Assembly (NCBI GenBank): GCA_965263345.1
Contig: CBDHHC010000024.1
Span: 62,001 to 126,000 of the forward strand
Source of the DNA: CBDHHC01 sp965263345
GTDB lineage: Bacteria; Pseudomonadota; Alphaproteobacteria; Rhizobiales; CBDHHC01
Direction: 5' to 3'
DNA: 64,000 nucleotides
Shown: positions 35,955 through 43,133 of the stretch, piece after piece
How positions within the stretch are numbered: the first letter of the stretch is position 1
Layout: each line of letters starts with the position of its first letter
Notes under the pieces: model-generated
The model's input: the letters and a program-made list of their open reading frames with translations, nothing else
Database searches by the model: none
What the model was told of the DNA's origin: nothing
Made by a program: the position numbers and the translations under genes

Positions 35955-36160
35955 CTAACCGAATATTAAATCTATCAATGTTGTGTATCTGATAGTGTTT
36001 CTTCTCGTTTCACTTTAAGGTCTTTAAGTGGAATGATAGTATTACATTTTGTGACTATGTTATCCCACACGACATTCTAGTCTAGCAATTTGTAGTATGA
36101 TCTCTAAGAGGTCACTGTCATAAATACAATACGCGTCCTATCTCTGTGGCAGTGACTTCT
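35955..36160 (+). ncRNA. Putative structured RNA unit a1
   Basis: A 5' box is followed by a mid hairpin (36008-36015 with 36026-36033, one G-U) and a 3' hairpin (36108-36120 with 36147-36159, 13 pairs including two G-U). Differences from unit a2 keep the pairs. The G-U pairs are only possible in RNA from the plus strand. The T-tract after the 3' hairpin is short, so it may be a processing site or partial terminator. Ends and transcription are inferred. Confidence 0.45.
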
Positions 36161-36211
36161 TAAACCGATCATAAAAATGTTTTGAAATTCTCTCTAAATT
36201 TTAGTCAATAG

Positions 36212-36424
36212 CTCACCAAATATTAAATCATCAGCGCTCTGTTTGTGTTAGGATTATTTACCATTTCAATTTGACCACACACAGATTGAAATGTTTTGGT
36301 TATGACACCTGACAGGCATTTCCTAAACCCCGCGTGATTGCCGCAGCCTGAAGGAGTATGACCGGAATAAGTCATTGCCATTTATCATGTAGCGCATCCC
36401 ACATGAATGGCAATGACTTTTCTT
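36212..36424 (+). ncRNA. Putative structured RNA unit b1 with terminator
   Basis: A mid hairpin of nine perfect pairs (36262-36270 with 36285-36293), a C-rich ACCCCGCG segment, then a 13-bp perfect stem (36369-36381 with 36407-36419) carrying an inner TCATGT/ACATGA pairing, followed by CTTTTCTTT: a good Rho-independent terminator on the plus strand. The transcript start is inferred. Confidence 0.5.
36369..36424 (+). terminator. Rho-independent terminator of unit b1
   Basis: AAGTCATTGCCAT and ATGGCAATGACTT form a 13-bp perfect stem followed by TTCTTT. Confidence 0.8.
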
Positions 36425-36504
36425 TATACGCAAAGTAGGACTATTAAATCTTACCTAAATCAAGTGATAAAGTATTTCAGTTCCAACCATTTTCTAAACA
36501 AAAA

Positions 36505-36713
36505 CTAACCAAATATTTGGTGGGTTAAATTACTGTTTCTGATAGTATTTTTCTATTGTTTCGCTTTATGGCCTTTAAGCAAAACAATCATATTGCATAC
36601 GTCGAGCAGGTTTATCCCACACAAAACTGTAGCTGGAAATATGCAGTATAATCCCAAAGAAGTCGCTGCTATTTTTTTTACATACGCGTCCAATCTAAAT
36701 GGCAGTGACTTCT
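36505..36713 (+). ncRNA. Putative structured RNA unit a2
   Basis: Same architecture as a1. The mid hairpin (36556-36566 with 36577-36587) has changed sequence but the same 10-base loop. In the 3' hairpin (36659-36671 with 36700-36712) the right arm is identical to a1, while the left arm differs at four positions, all still pairing as G-U or Watson-Crick. Loop motif ACGCGTCC is conserved. Confidence 0.45.
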
Positions 36714-36786
36714 ATCTATTTAAGTGATATCCTTTGTGACGGCACATAAAAATGCCATAAAAATCTCTCTAAATTTTAAGCAAGCA

Positions 36787-37001
36787 CTCACCCAATATTA
36801 AATTATCCAAAGACAGGTTCTGTTAATATAATTATATCTTTTGAATTTAGCAGCTCTTGAATTGAAAAGATGAGGGAAAGGCATTTCGTCAGGCATTCCC
36901 AAACCCCGCGATACCGCATATTGCCTGCATCTGCTTGACCTAAATTAAGTCATTGCCATATCTCATGTCGCACATCCATCGTGAATGGCAATGACTTTTT
37001 T
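36787..37001 (+). ncRNA. Putative structured RNA unit b2 with terminator
   Basis: Mid hairpin ATCTTTT-G-AATT with AATT-G-AAAAGAT (36836-36847 with 36860-36871), a CAGGCA/TGCCTG pairing around ACCCCGCG, and a 13-bp perfect terminator stem (36947-36959 with 36985-36997) followed by six Ts. The inner TCATG/CGTGA pairing needs one U-G, again pointing to the plus strand. It converges on the response regulator gene, which ends at 37036. Confidence 0.5.
36947..37001 (+). terminator. Rho-independent terminator of unit b2
   Basis: The same 13-bp stem as in unit b1 with a diverged loop, followed by ACTTTTTT. Confidence 0.85.
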
Positions 37002-37035
37002 AAATAAGAAAATGATGTGATTGCGTCAGGAAAGT

Positions 37036-37719
37036 TTAAATTTTAAGTTGGTATCCAAAGCCTCGAACAGACTCAATAGAAATTGGACAACAATGAGCCT
37101 CAAATTTCTTTCTTAAATATCGGATATAGACTTCTACAATTTTTGTTTCTGTTTCAAAATTATATCCCCAGACACCACTGATAATTTCAACCTTACTTAA
37201 AACTTTGTTATCATTCATTGCAAGGAAACTTAACAATTCAAACTCTCTCTTAGTAAGATCGATAGTGTTTCCACAATAAGTCACAACATTCGTATCAAGG
37301 TTAATTTCCAGCTGACCTCTTATGATTGTATTCGAATTACTATCAGAAAGAGACATTTGCTCACGACGTTGAAAGACCTCTAGACGTGCGAGTAATTCAT
37401 CAAAATCAAAAGGTTTAGATAAATAGTCATCTGCTCCGGCCTTAAGACCTTCGATACGATCATCTGTCTTATCTTTAGCGGTAAGCATCATGATATGGCC
37501 GGTGTAACCTTGTCGCCTGAGCTGCGAACAAACAGAGACACCATCAATATCAGGGAGCATACGATCAATAATTAATATACTTGAAGGAGACATAATAGTC
37601 TTCTGAATAGCATTCGTGCCATGTGCACATTTATCCACATGGTATCCTTCTGCTTTTAAACCATCAATCAGAAAATTAGAGACACGCACATCATCTTCTA
37701 CCACAAGAACTGATACCAT
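37036..37719 (-). CDS. OmpR/PhoB-family response regulator
   Basis: 227 residues. The receiver domain (1-120) has the acidic pair 'V-E-D-D', the phospho-acceptor Asp in 'L-I-I-D-R-M-L-P' (about 51), Thr in 'M-L-T-A-K-D' and Lys in 'L-S-K-P-F'. The winged-helix DNA-binding domain (about 130-227) has 'T-K-R-E-F-E-L-L' and 'V-E-V-Y-I-R-Y-L-R-K-K'. It follows its histidine kinase by 99 bases on the same strand. AAGGAG precedes the ATG. The target is unknown. Confidence 0.95.
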   Translation of the reverse strand: MVSVLVVEDDVRVSNFLIDGLKAEGYHVDKCAHGTNAIQKTIMSPSSILIIDRMLPDIDGVSVCSQLRRQGYTGHIMMLTAKDKTDDRIEGLKAGADDYLSKPFDFDELLARLEVFQRREQMSLSDSNSNTIIRGQLEINLDTNVVTYCGNTIDLTKREFELLSFLAMNDNKVLSKVEIISGVWGYNFETETKIVEVYIRYLRKKFEAHCCPISIESVRGFGYQLKI

Positions 37720-37818
37720 CTATTCTCCTTAGACAATTTGTAAGAAAATATAACTTCTTACTTTTTATTCGAACTGCTTTGAGAGGTTTATCTCTCATAA
37801 ATGTGTTTTTTAAAGGAT

Positions 37819-39282
37819 CTATGCTTGACTTACATGTGGAAGTTTAAGAGTTACTTCTGTAACCCCATCATTAGATGCTTCAAAACTAATTTGTCCATTA
37901 TGTCTTTCAACGATCCATTTCGCTATAGATAAACCTAGGCCAGATCCTTGCGTTGAAGATTTGTGAAAGCCTCTATAAAAACGTTCAAAGACATACTTCT
38001 TTTCTTCTTCAGAAATAGGCTCGCCATGATTTTGAATGGATATGTTTACGAATTCATTTTCTGATGAAATTGAAATAAGAATTTTGCTTTCAGGAAAAGA
38101 ATATTTAATCGCATTATCTAGTACAATACTAAAGGCTTGTTTAATACGAAATTTATCCATCGGAAATTCAATAGCAGCATCAGGCCAAGCGGTATGGATT
38201 TCAACTTTCTTATCCTGCGCAAGAACTTTATAATTATCAACAACTTTTAAAATCACACAATCAATATTGCTCACTTGGATATCAAAATGTAAATCATCTT
38301 TCTCTGCGCGCGATATAAATAATAAATCATCTGTAAGTGCAGTAATTTGATCACTCACAATTTTTACTCTTGTAAGTGTATCGCGATAGGCGCTTTCCTC
38401 TTGCCCGGTTTGCCGCAACCGAATTTCAATTTCCCCACGAATAGCCGTCATTGGTGTCCGAATTTCATGGGTGATATCAGCAAGAAACTTCTCTCGCATT
38501 TCATTTATTTCATTAAGTTTCTTGTTTGCTTGTGATAATTCTTGAGTTCGAAGAGCTACCATGCCTTGAAGTTGATTTTGTTTGATAACAGAATTAGTTC
38601 TATATTTCCTAATAGAAAAATAAATATTATAGCCAAAAATAATAGATAAAATAACAATGCTAACAATGAGTCCAAAAACGATATATTTCAAATATAGAGG
38701 ATAAAACTGTTCATTAGACTCTAGAATTTCAGAGGCTTCATCAATAATACTTCTTTCAACCAAAAATCTGAAAGTAGGTAAAACATTAAGACGCGTGATA
38801 TATGTCAGGCCTCTCAGTTCAAAATTTTGATTCTGTTTTTGAATTGAGAATAAACTCTTTAAACTAACTTCTAGATTAATAAGTTGTCTTTCCATCTCCT
38901 TGATATTGTTTCCCTCAATTTCTTCTTCGTGAAATTCAGGGTCATCTTCAAGCCATTTTAGTTCCCGGCCTGAAATATCTCTCGAGTCTTTTATCAAAGA
39001 CTTCATTTTTATTAAATATCGCTTGATGATTTTCTGGCTGGTATCTGAAAATGCGGGTGTATTTGTGATTTGTGAAGCATCCAAGGCCCTATGGATATCG
39101 CGCTCTAGCTCATTTATGGTTAACAATAATTCTGAGAAAGTCTTTAACTGCATGCTGGACAGTTCTATGCGTTTTGAATTGTATTCTTTATTTGCCCAAA
39201 CAACAGCAATGACCATAGTTAGAGTAAGAGCAAAAATTACAATTATAATTTGTAGGGTGAAGATCCTGGCACCAATAGACAT
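37819..39282 (-). CDS. Sensor histidine kinase
   Basis: 487 residues. N-terminal membrane helix (about 8-30), extracytoplasmic helical sensor (about 35-195), second membrane helix (about 198-220), coiled linker, HisKA with 'D-I-T-H-E-I-R-T-P-M' (phospho-His about 277) and a HATPase domain with 'D-N-A-I-K-Y' (N box), 'G-S-G-L-G-L-S-I-A-K' (G box). It should phosphorylate the OmpR-type regulator encoded downstream. The long all-helical sensor resembles four-helix-bundle stimulus domains. The ligand is unknown. Confidence 0.95.
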   Translation of the reverse strand: MSIGARIFTLQIIIVIFALTLTMVIAVVWANKEYNSKRIELSSMQLKTFSELLLTINELERDIHRALDASQITNTPAFSDTSQKIIKRYLIKMKSLIKDSRDISGRELKWLEDDPEFHEEEIEGNNIKEMERQLINLEVSLKSLFSIQKQNQNFELRGLTYITRLNVLPTFRFLVERSIIDEASEILESNEQFYPLYLKYIVFGLIVSIVILSIIFGYNIYFSIRKYRTNSVIKQNQLQGMVALRTQELSQANKKLNEINEMREKFLADITHEIRTPMTAIRGEIEIRLRQTGQEESAYRDTLTRVKIVSDQITALTDDLLFISRAEKDDLHFDIQVSNIDCVILKVVDNYKVLAQDKKVEIHTAWPDAAIEFPMDKFRIKQAFSIVLDNAIKYSFPESKILISISSENEFVNISIQNHGEPISEEEKKYVFERFYRGFHKSSTQGSGLGLSIAKWIVERHNGQISFEASNDGVTEVTLKLPHVSQA

Positions 39283-39400
39283 TTTCCTGCCTGTTATTAT
39301 TGTGGTAAAATAAGCCCGTTTATGAGCGTGCAGATTACACGATCTTTCAAAAACTTAAAGTAATATATTTTATCTAGACATTATACAAAGTAATATTTTA

Positions 39401-39898
39401 TCAATTTGTTTGAAATGCGGAATGAAAGTCAACCCTTCCTCTAGGTATACGATCAGTAAAACTCAAAGCCTGGAAATACGGCGAGGGACCACTTTCCATA
39501 TGAAGCTGATGATGCGTCTTAAAACCAAATCGTCCATAATACTTTGGATCGCCAAGTAAGACGCACCCTTGCGCATCAACTGACTTAAGCTCCTCCAAAC
39601 CTCTATGAATTAAGCTTGTACCAATACCACTTCTTTGACGATCTGGCTTAACGGCAATTGGACCCAGTCCATACCAATCAGAAACTTCAGAATTTATGGC
39701 CACACGAGAAAAGGCAATATAACCAACAATCACATCATTCTCAACAGCGACCAGAGAGCAGGACAGGGCATTGTCTAACCGCAACGCATCAACAATAGCT
39801 GCCTCCGTTTGGATACTAAATGCCATATTTTCAAACGCCACTGTTATAAGCGAGCGAATAGCAGAGACATCTTCTTTTAGTTCATGTCGAATTATCAA
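39401..39898 (-). CDS. GNAT N-acetyltransferase (YhbS-like)
   Basis: 165 residues from a TTG start with GGAGG eight bases ahead; no ATG is in frame near there, and this start gives the usual 'I-I-R-H-E-L' beginning. The acetyl-CoA loop is 'V-K-P-D-R-Q-R-S-G-I-G' (about 86-96), followed by 'G-D-P-K-Y-Y-G-R-F-G-F' (about 117-127), typical of YhbS-like members. It acetylates an unknown amine in the cytoplasm. Confidence 0.9.
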   Translation of the reverse strand: MIIRHELKEDVSAIRSLITVAFENMAFSIQTEAAIVDALRLDNALSCSLVAVENDVIVGYIAFSRVAINSEVSDWYGLGPIAVKPDRQRSGIGTSLIHRGLEELKSVDAQGCVLLGDPKYYGRFGFKTHHQLHMESGPSPYFQALSFTDRIPRGRVDFHSAFQTN

Positions 39899-40064
39899 TG
39901 CCCATACCTCCAGCTCACACAATCAAAACCGTTCTTGTGTCCATTTCTATAAGAAGGCTGTAACCCTTTATTCACTATAAATCAAACCACTTTGATCCAG
40001 TTTACCTGTTGCGACGTTTTGTCAATATGTAGATCCATACAGATATTCTTATTGAGGAAGCCAT

Positions 40065-40571
40065 ATGAAGATAAAAGACAGACCTGAGTTTAATACCAAA
40101 CAACAGCCCTTGACAGCCACAAAGGATACACCAATCGAAACGATTGTTGGTGATATGGTGGATAGAAGTTATGGGTCTGTCATTATCGTAGATGACCATG
40201 ATAAGGTTATAGGCGTAGTCACCGAGCGGGATATCATGAAACGCTTGGTTCACGAAAACAAAAATCCCAAAACAACATTTGCAGCGGACATCATGACGGA
40301 AAATCCTCGTGTCGCAAATGCGGATGATAATATCCTAGACTGGTTAAGGATCATGTCTAACGAAAGGTTTCGCCGTGTCCCTGTTGTAGATGCAGATCAC
40401 CGTCTGATTTCCGTTATGACGCAAGGTGATTTTGTCTCTTACACATGGCCAGATCTGATTTACCAGGCCAAGAATATGGCCAAATCAACGATTAGTGCAA
40501 ACTACCAAATCATGATTATAGCTGCGGGGATTTCAGTCTATTCGCTGGCCTTGACGTATTTAATAAACTGA
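40065..40571 (+). CDS. Two-CBS-domain protein with C-terminal membrane segment
   Basis: 168 residues. Two CBS domains (about 8-65 and 70-125) carry 'G-V-V-T-E-R-D-I-M' and 'V-P-V-V-D-A-D-H' segments that bind adenine nucleotides. A C-terminal hydrophobic helix (about 147-167) would tether the module to the membrane, an unusual addition to stand-alone CBS proteins. GAGGAAG precedes the ATG. A strong hairpin follows. Confidence 0.85.
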   Translation: MKIKDRPEFNTKQQPLTATKDTPIETIVGDMVDRSYGSVIIVDDHDKVIGVVTERDIMKRLVHENKNPKTTFAADIMTENPRVANADDNILDWLRIMSNERFRRVPVVDADHRLISVMTQGDFVSYTWPDLIYQAKNMAKSTISANYQIMIIAAGISVYSLALTYLIN

Positions 40572-40610
40572 CAATATGTAGAAGACCACACAAGGCAGAG
40601 ACAAAAGAGT

Positions 40611-40652
40611 GCCTGTAAAAAGTAATAAAGGAGTGTGATACTTTTTACAGGC
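40611..40652. terminator. 14-bp hairpin between convergent genes
   Basis: GCCTGTAAAAAGTA pairs perfectly with TACTTTTTACAGGC around a 14-base loop that contains AAGGAG. It lies between the CBS gene and the convergent glycine-rich protein gene. The T-run is inside the stem, so it may act in both directions or as a processing or stability element. Confidence 0.55.
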
Positions 40653-40792
40653 AGATTGAGGCGTATTTTTAGGAGTTCGCCTCTGGAAAAAACGAATGTT
40701 TTACCCAATAAATTATGTTCTAATTTAAGACTCCCTAACAGCATAGAGGGCAGATGGTTTGGGTCCCATCCACCCTCGGCTGCTCCCTAGAC

Positions 40793-41080
40793 CTACGCTT
40801 TTGCAAATACTGACTTAATGATACCGATGACGACCATGAGGGCGGTACCACCTACGCCACCACTTGCAACTTGAGAGATGATAGATTGCAGATCTAAACC
40901 GCCTGCTGCACCACCAACCCCAAGGACTGTCTGGAGAAGATAGCCACCAAGGCCACCACCCAGAATTCCGACAATTGAGTTACCCAATGTTCCAAGGCTA
41001 AGCTTTTGAAAGATTGCACCGCCGATATTACCACCAACAGCACCACTTAATAGTTGAACGCCTAAAGTTACGATATCCAT
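40793..41080 (-). CDS. Small glycine-rich membrane protein
   Basis: 95 residues from an ATG with GGAGAG ahead (an upstream in-frame ATG overlaps that site). It consists of Gly/Val/Leu-rich helices ('G-A-V-G-G-N-I-G-G-A', 'G-I-L-G-G-G-L-G-G-Y-L') and is probably inserted in the membrane. I have the impression of a widespread uncharacterised alphaproteobacterial family of this type. No function is known. Confidence 0.7.
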   Translation of the reverse strand: MDIVTLGVQLLSGAVGGNIGGAIFQKLSLGTLGNSIVGILGGGLGGYLLQTVLGVGGAAGGLDLQSIISQVASGGVGGTALMVVIGIIKSVFAKA

Positions 41081-41358
41081 TTTTCTCTCCATGTTCATTT
41101 TGCGCTTATTAAAAAGCTTGTTCTCTTGTGTTCAGCTCAGCGCATGATTGGAATATAGGTTAAGTTAAGAAATAAGAAAAACGCATAATAATTATAGATA
41201 ATATGAGAAAAACTCATAGATATAAATAATAATGATAGGTAAAATGATAAAAGATGTTTAGATATCAATAAGGTAAATCAATGGAGCAAACAGACGTGAT
41301 GTGATGAAAGGGGGGCTGATAATCCATGTAAATTAAAGGCTGGGGATAGCATTTTATT

Positions 41359-41790
41359 TTAACGTTTCAGTCTTTCTATCGCATGAGACCAATCAACTTT
41401 ACCCGTATCCCGGAAAATTTTTAGTGTCTGAATTGCCTCTTTAAGTGTGACCTTCTTTTGCAATTCCTGAACAGAAATACCATCCAATTCTTTAGACAGG
41501 CTTGGATCATCCAAAAATAAATTATCAGCAACATCATCCTCATCTATGCCAAGGAACTTTTTAGCTTCTTTTTTGATGGAATATTTGGCAGTACTGATAG
41601 ATTTATACTTTTCTAGGCAGGCATGACCGGCAAGACACGCAACTGTTTCACACCGATGTCCGCTACTATCTAAGTGTGGTTTCTCTATTGCCATAAAGGT
41701 AGTCATACTAAAGCCGATGTCATCTTTTGGTTTAACCTGGCTTAAGTTTTCTAAGTGTTCTATCAAATCTGATATATTTTTTTTATTCAT
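41359..41790 (-). CDS. Small protein with C-x-A-G-H-A-C motif
   Basis: 143 residues from the first in-frame ATG after the long AT-rich stretch. A segment 'C-E-T-V-A-C-L-A-G-H-A-C' (about 47-58) matches a motif found in uncharacterised bacterial and phage proteins of the 'C-G-T-x-x-C-x-A-G-W/H' kind. The rest is charged and helical. Cytoplasmic. Function unknown. Confidence 0.6.
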   Translation of the reverse strand: MNKKNISDLIEHLENLSQVKPKDDIGFSMTTFMAIEKPHLDSSGHRCETVACLAGHACLEKYKSISTAKYSIKKEAKKFLGIDEDDVADNLFLDDPSLSKELDGISVQELQKKVTLKEAIQTLKIFRDTGKVDWSHAIERLKR

Positions 41791-41947
41791 ACAAAACTCA
41801 AAATCAATAAAATAAAACAATCGAAACAAAAGTTCCCATAATAAAAACAGGGAAAGAGAAATACCCCACGAAATGTAGTGGGTTTGGCAAAATATTGCAC
41901 ATATTTTCGTTGTTTTATATTAACAACTACAATAACTTGCATTGATT

Positions 41948-42796
41948 ATGGACGTTATATTAGCAAAAACCTTTTTAGAAGTAGTCTCTTCAGGCAGTTT
42001 CATTTCTGCAGCCAAACGCTTATTCGTGACCCAGTCAGCAGTCAGTCTGCGCATCCAAAAGCTGGAAGATGAGTTAGGACATAAGCTTTTTGAAAGATCA
42101 AAAGGCGGCGTTGAACTCACCCCTTACGGCTTCCAGTTTGAAAATTATGCCCGAGATATGATCCAGATCTGGGAAGAGGCGCGATATCAGATAGCAGTTC
42201 CAGATGGATATAAATATAAGCTTTCCGTTGGTAGTCAGTATAGCCTCTGGCCGGAACTTGCCTCTTCATGGTTGGAAGTTATGGAGAGAGATATGCCGGA
42301 CGTCTCACTCAATGCCTACCTCGGCATGCCAGATCGTCTAACAAGATTAATGATCAACGGTATCATTGATCTGGCGTTAGTCTACACCCCCGAACTCCGG
42401 CCAGGATTGAATGCAGAACATCTAAAAGATGATCGCCTCGTTATGGTCTCAGGAAAACCCAAATCCACAAACGAACTAGATGAAGATTATGTCTACATGG
42501 ATTGGGGATCAGAATTCGCCGCCGCCCACAGCCGCTGGTATCCAGACTTCAGACTATCAAGAACAACACTCATGGTCGGAGCCGCCGCTATTCCATATCT
42601 CATAAGAAATGGCAAATCAGCCTTTCTGCCATATCGTGTTATATCCAATCACACTTCAATCGGCGAACTTCACCTAGTTCCAGATAGTCCAGAATACCCC
42701 TTCCCAGTCTACGTGATCTGGACCAACAGTAAGCCAAAAGAGGTCCTAGAAGCAGCGTTAGGGTGTTTGCGGAAATTGTTGGATAAAGAGTTTTGA
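41948..42796 (+). CDS. LysR-family transcriptional regulator
   Basis: 282 residues. The N-terminal winged helix (about 3-60: 'S-G-S-F-I-S-A-A-K-R-L-F-V-T-Q-S-A-V-S-L-R-I') is joined to an effector-binding domain (about 85-282). The family is clear, the effector is not. A second, shortened copy of its 3' end lies at 46139-46321; between them is a ~3.3-kb segment with a broken large gene. The regulator itself is intact. Confidence 0.93.
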   Translation: MDVILAKTFLEVVSSGSFISAAKRLFVTQSAVSLRIQKLEDELGHKLFERSKGGVELTPYGFQFENYARDMIQIWEEARYQIAVPDGYKYKLSVGSQYSLWPELASSWLEVMERDMPDVSLNAYLGMPDRLTRLMINGIIDLALVYTPELRPGLNAEHLKDDRLVMVSGKPKSTNELDEDYVYMDWGSEFAAAHSRWYPDFRLSRTTLMVGAAAIPYLIRNGKSAFLPYRVISNHTSIGELHLVPDSPEYPFPVYVIWTNSKPKEVLEAALGCLRKLLDKEF

Positions 42797-42867
42797 GCCA
42801 ACACTGCAAAAAAATCATCAAAATATTGTTTTTTAAATAACGTCAAGTTACTTAAAAAAGCTCTAAA

Positions 42868-43131
42868 TTATTGAAGCCAAGGTGAGTAGGCTTCTAATAA
42901 GTCTTCTGAGAAAAACTCTTGTCTCCATTGATATTCGGGATCATATACTCCTAACATACCTCCCATATGCATTGCCCATTCAGATTCACTTATACCTCGC
43001 TCTAGTGCATCTGCTCTTGCTTGCTGTGTTCCGAATGAAAGATGTACAACATCATCCCACTCTGAATCCGTTAAAGGAGTGAATTCCCTAAAATCATTGA
43101 TGAAACATTCATTACGGCAATACAAAACCAA
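42868..43131 (-). CDS. Small acidic protein next to the broken large gene
   Basis: 87 codons, starting with a TTG two bases after the stop of the large gene; no ribosome binding site is obvious. The protein is acidic with many Trp ('S-E-W-D-D-V', 'S-E-S-E-W-A-M-H', 'Y-Q-W-R-Q-E'). Its placement directly after a large gene is like that of an immunity protein behind a toxin, but this is inference from position only. Confidence 0.4.
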   Translation of the reverse strand: MVLYCRNECFINDFREFTPLTDSEWDDVVHLSFGTQQARADALERGISESEWAMHMGGMLGVYDPEYQWRQEFFSEDLLEAYSPWLQ

Positions 43132-43133
43132 TG

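Larger units (their letters stand above)
35935..37001 (+). repeat. Tandem array: two ~550-bp repeats, each an a+b pair of structured units
   Basis: Two near-duplicate ~550-bp blocks start at 35935 and 36485. Each block holds two related sub-units (a, then b), so four homologous units lie in line. All share the 5' box CT-[A/C]-ACC-N-AATATT (35955, 36212, 36505, 36787). A 3' hairpin of the G-A-A-G-T-C-A-Y-T-G-C-C-A type begins 153, 157, 154 and 160 bases after each box (36108, 36369, 36659, 36947). A mid-unit hairpin recurs at the same relative place although its sequence differs. No open frame with a ribosome binding site crosses the units. Confidence 0.85.

Noticed and set aside
35935..37001. 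CRISPR array or simple satellite DNA
   Set aside because: The repeats are ~550 bp with internal structure and terminators; there are no short constant repeats with unique spacers and no cas genes.
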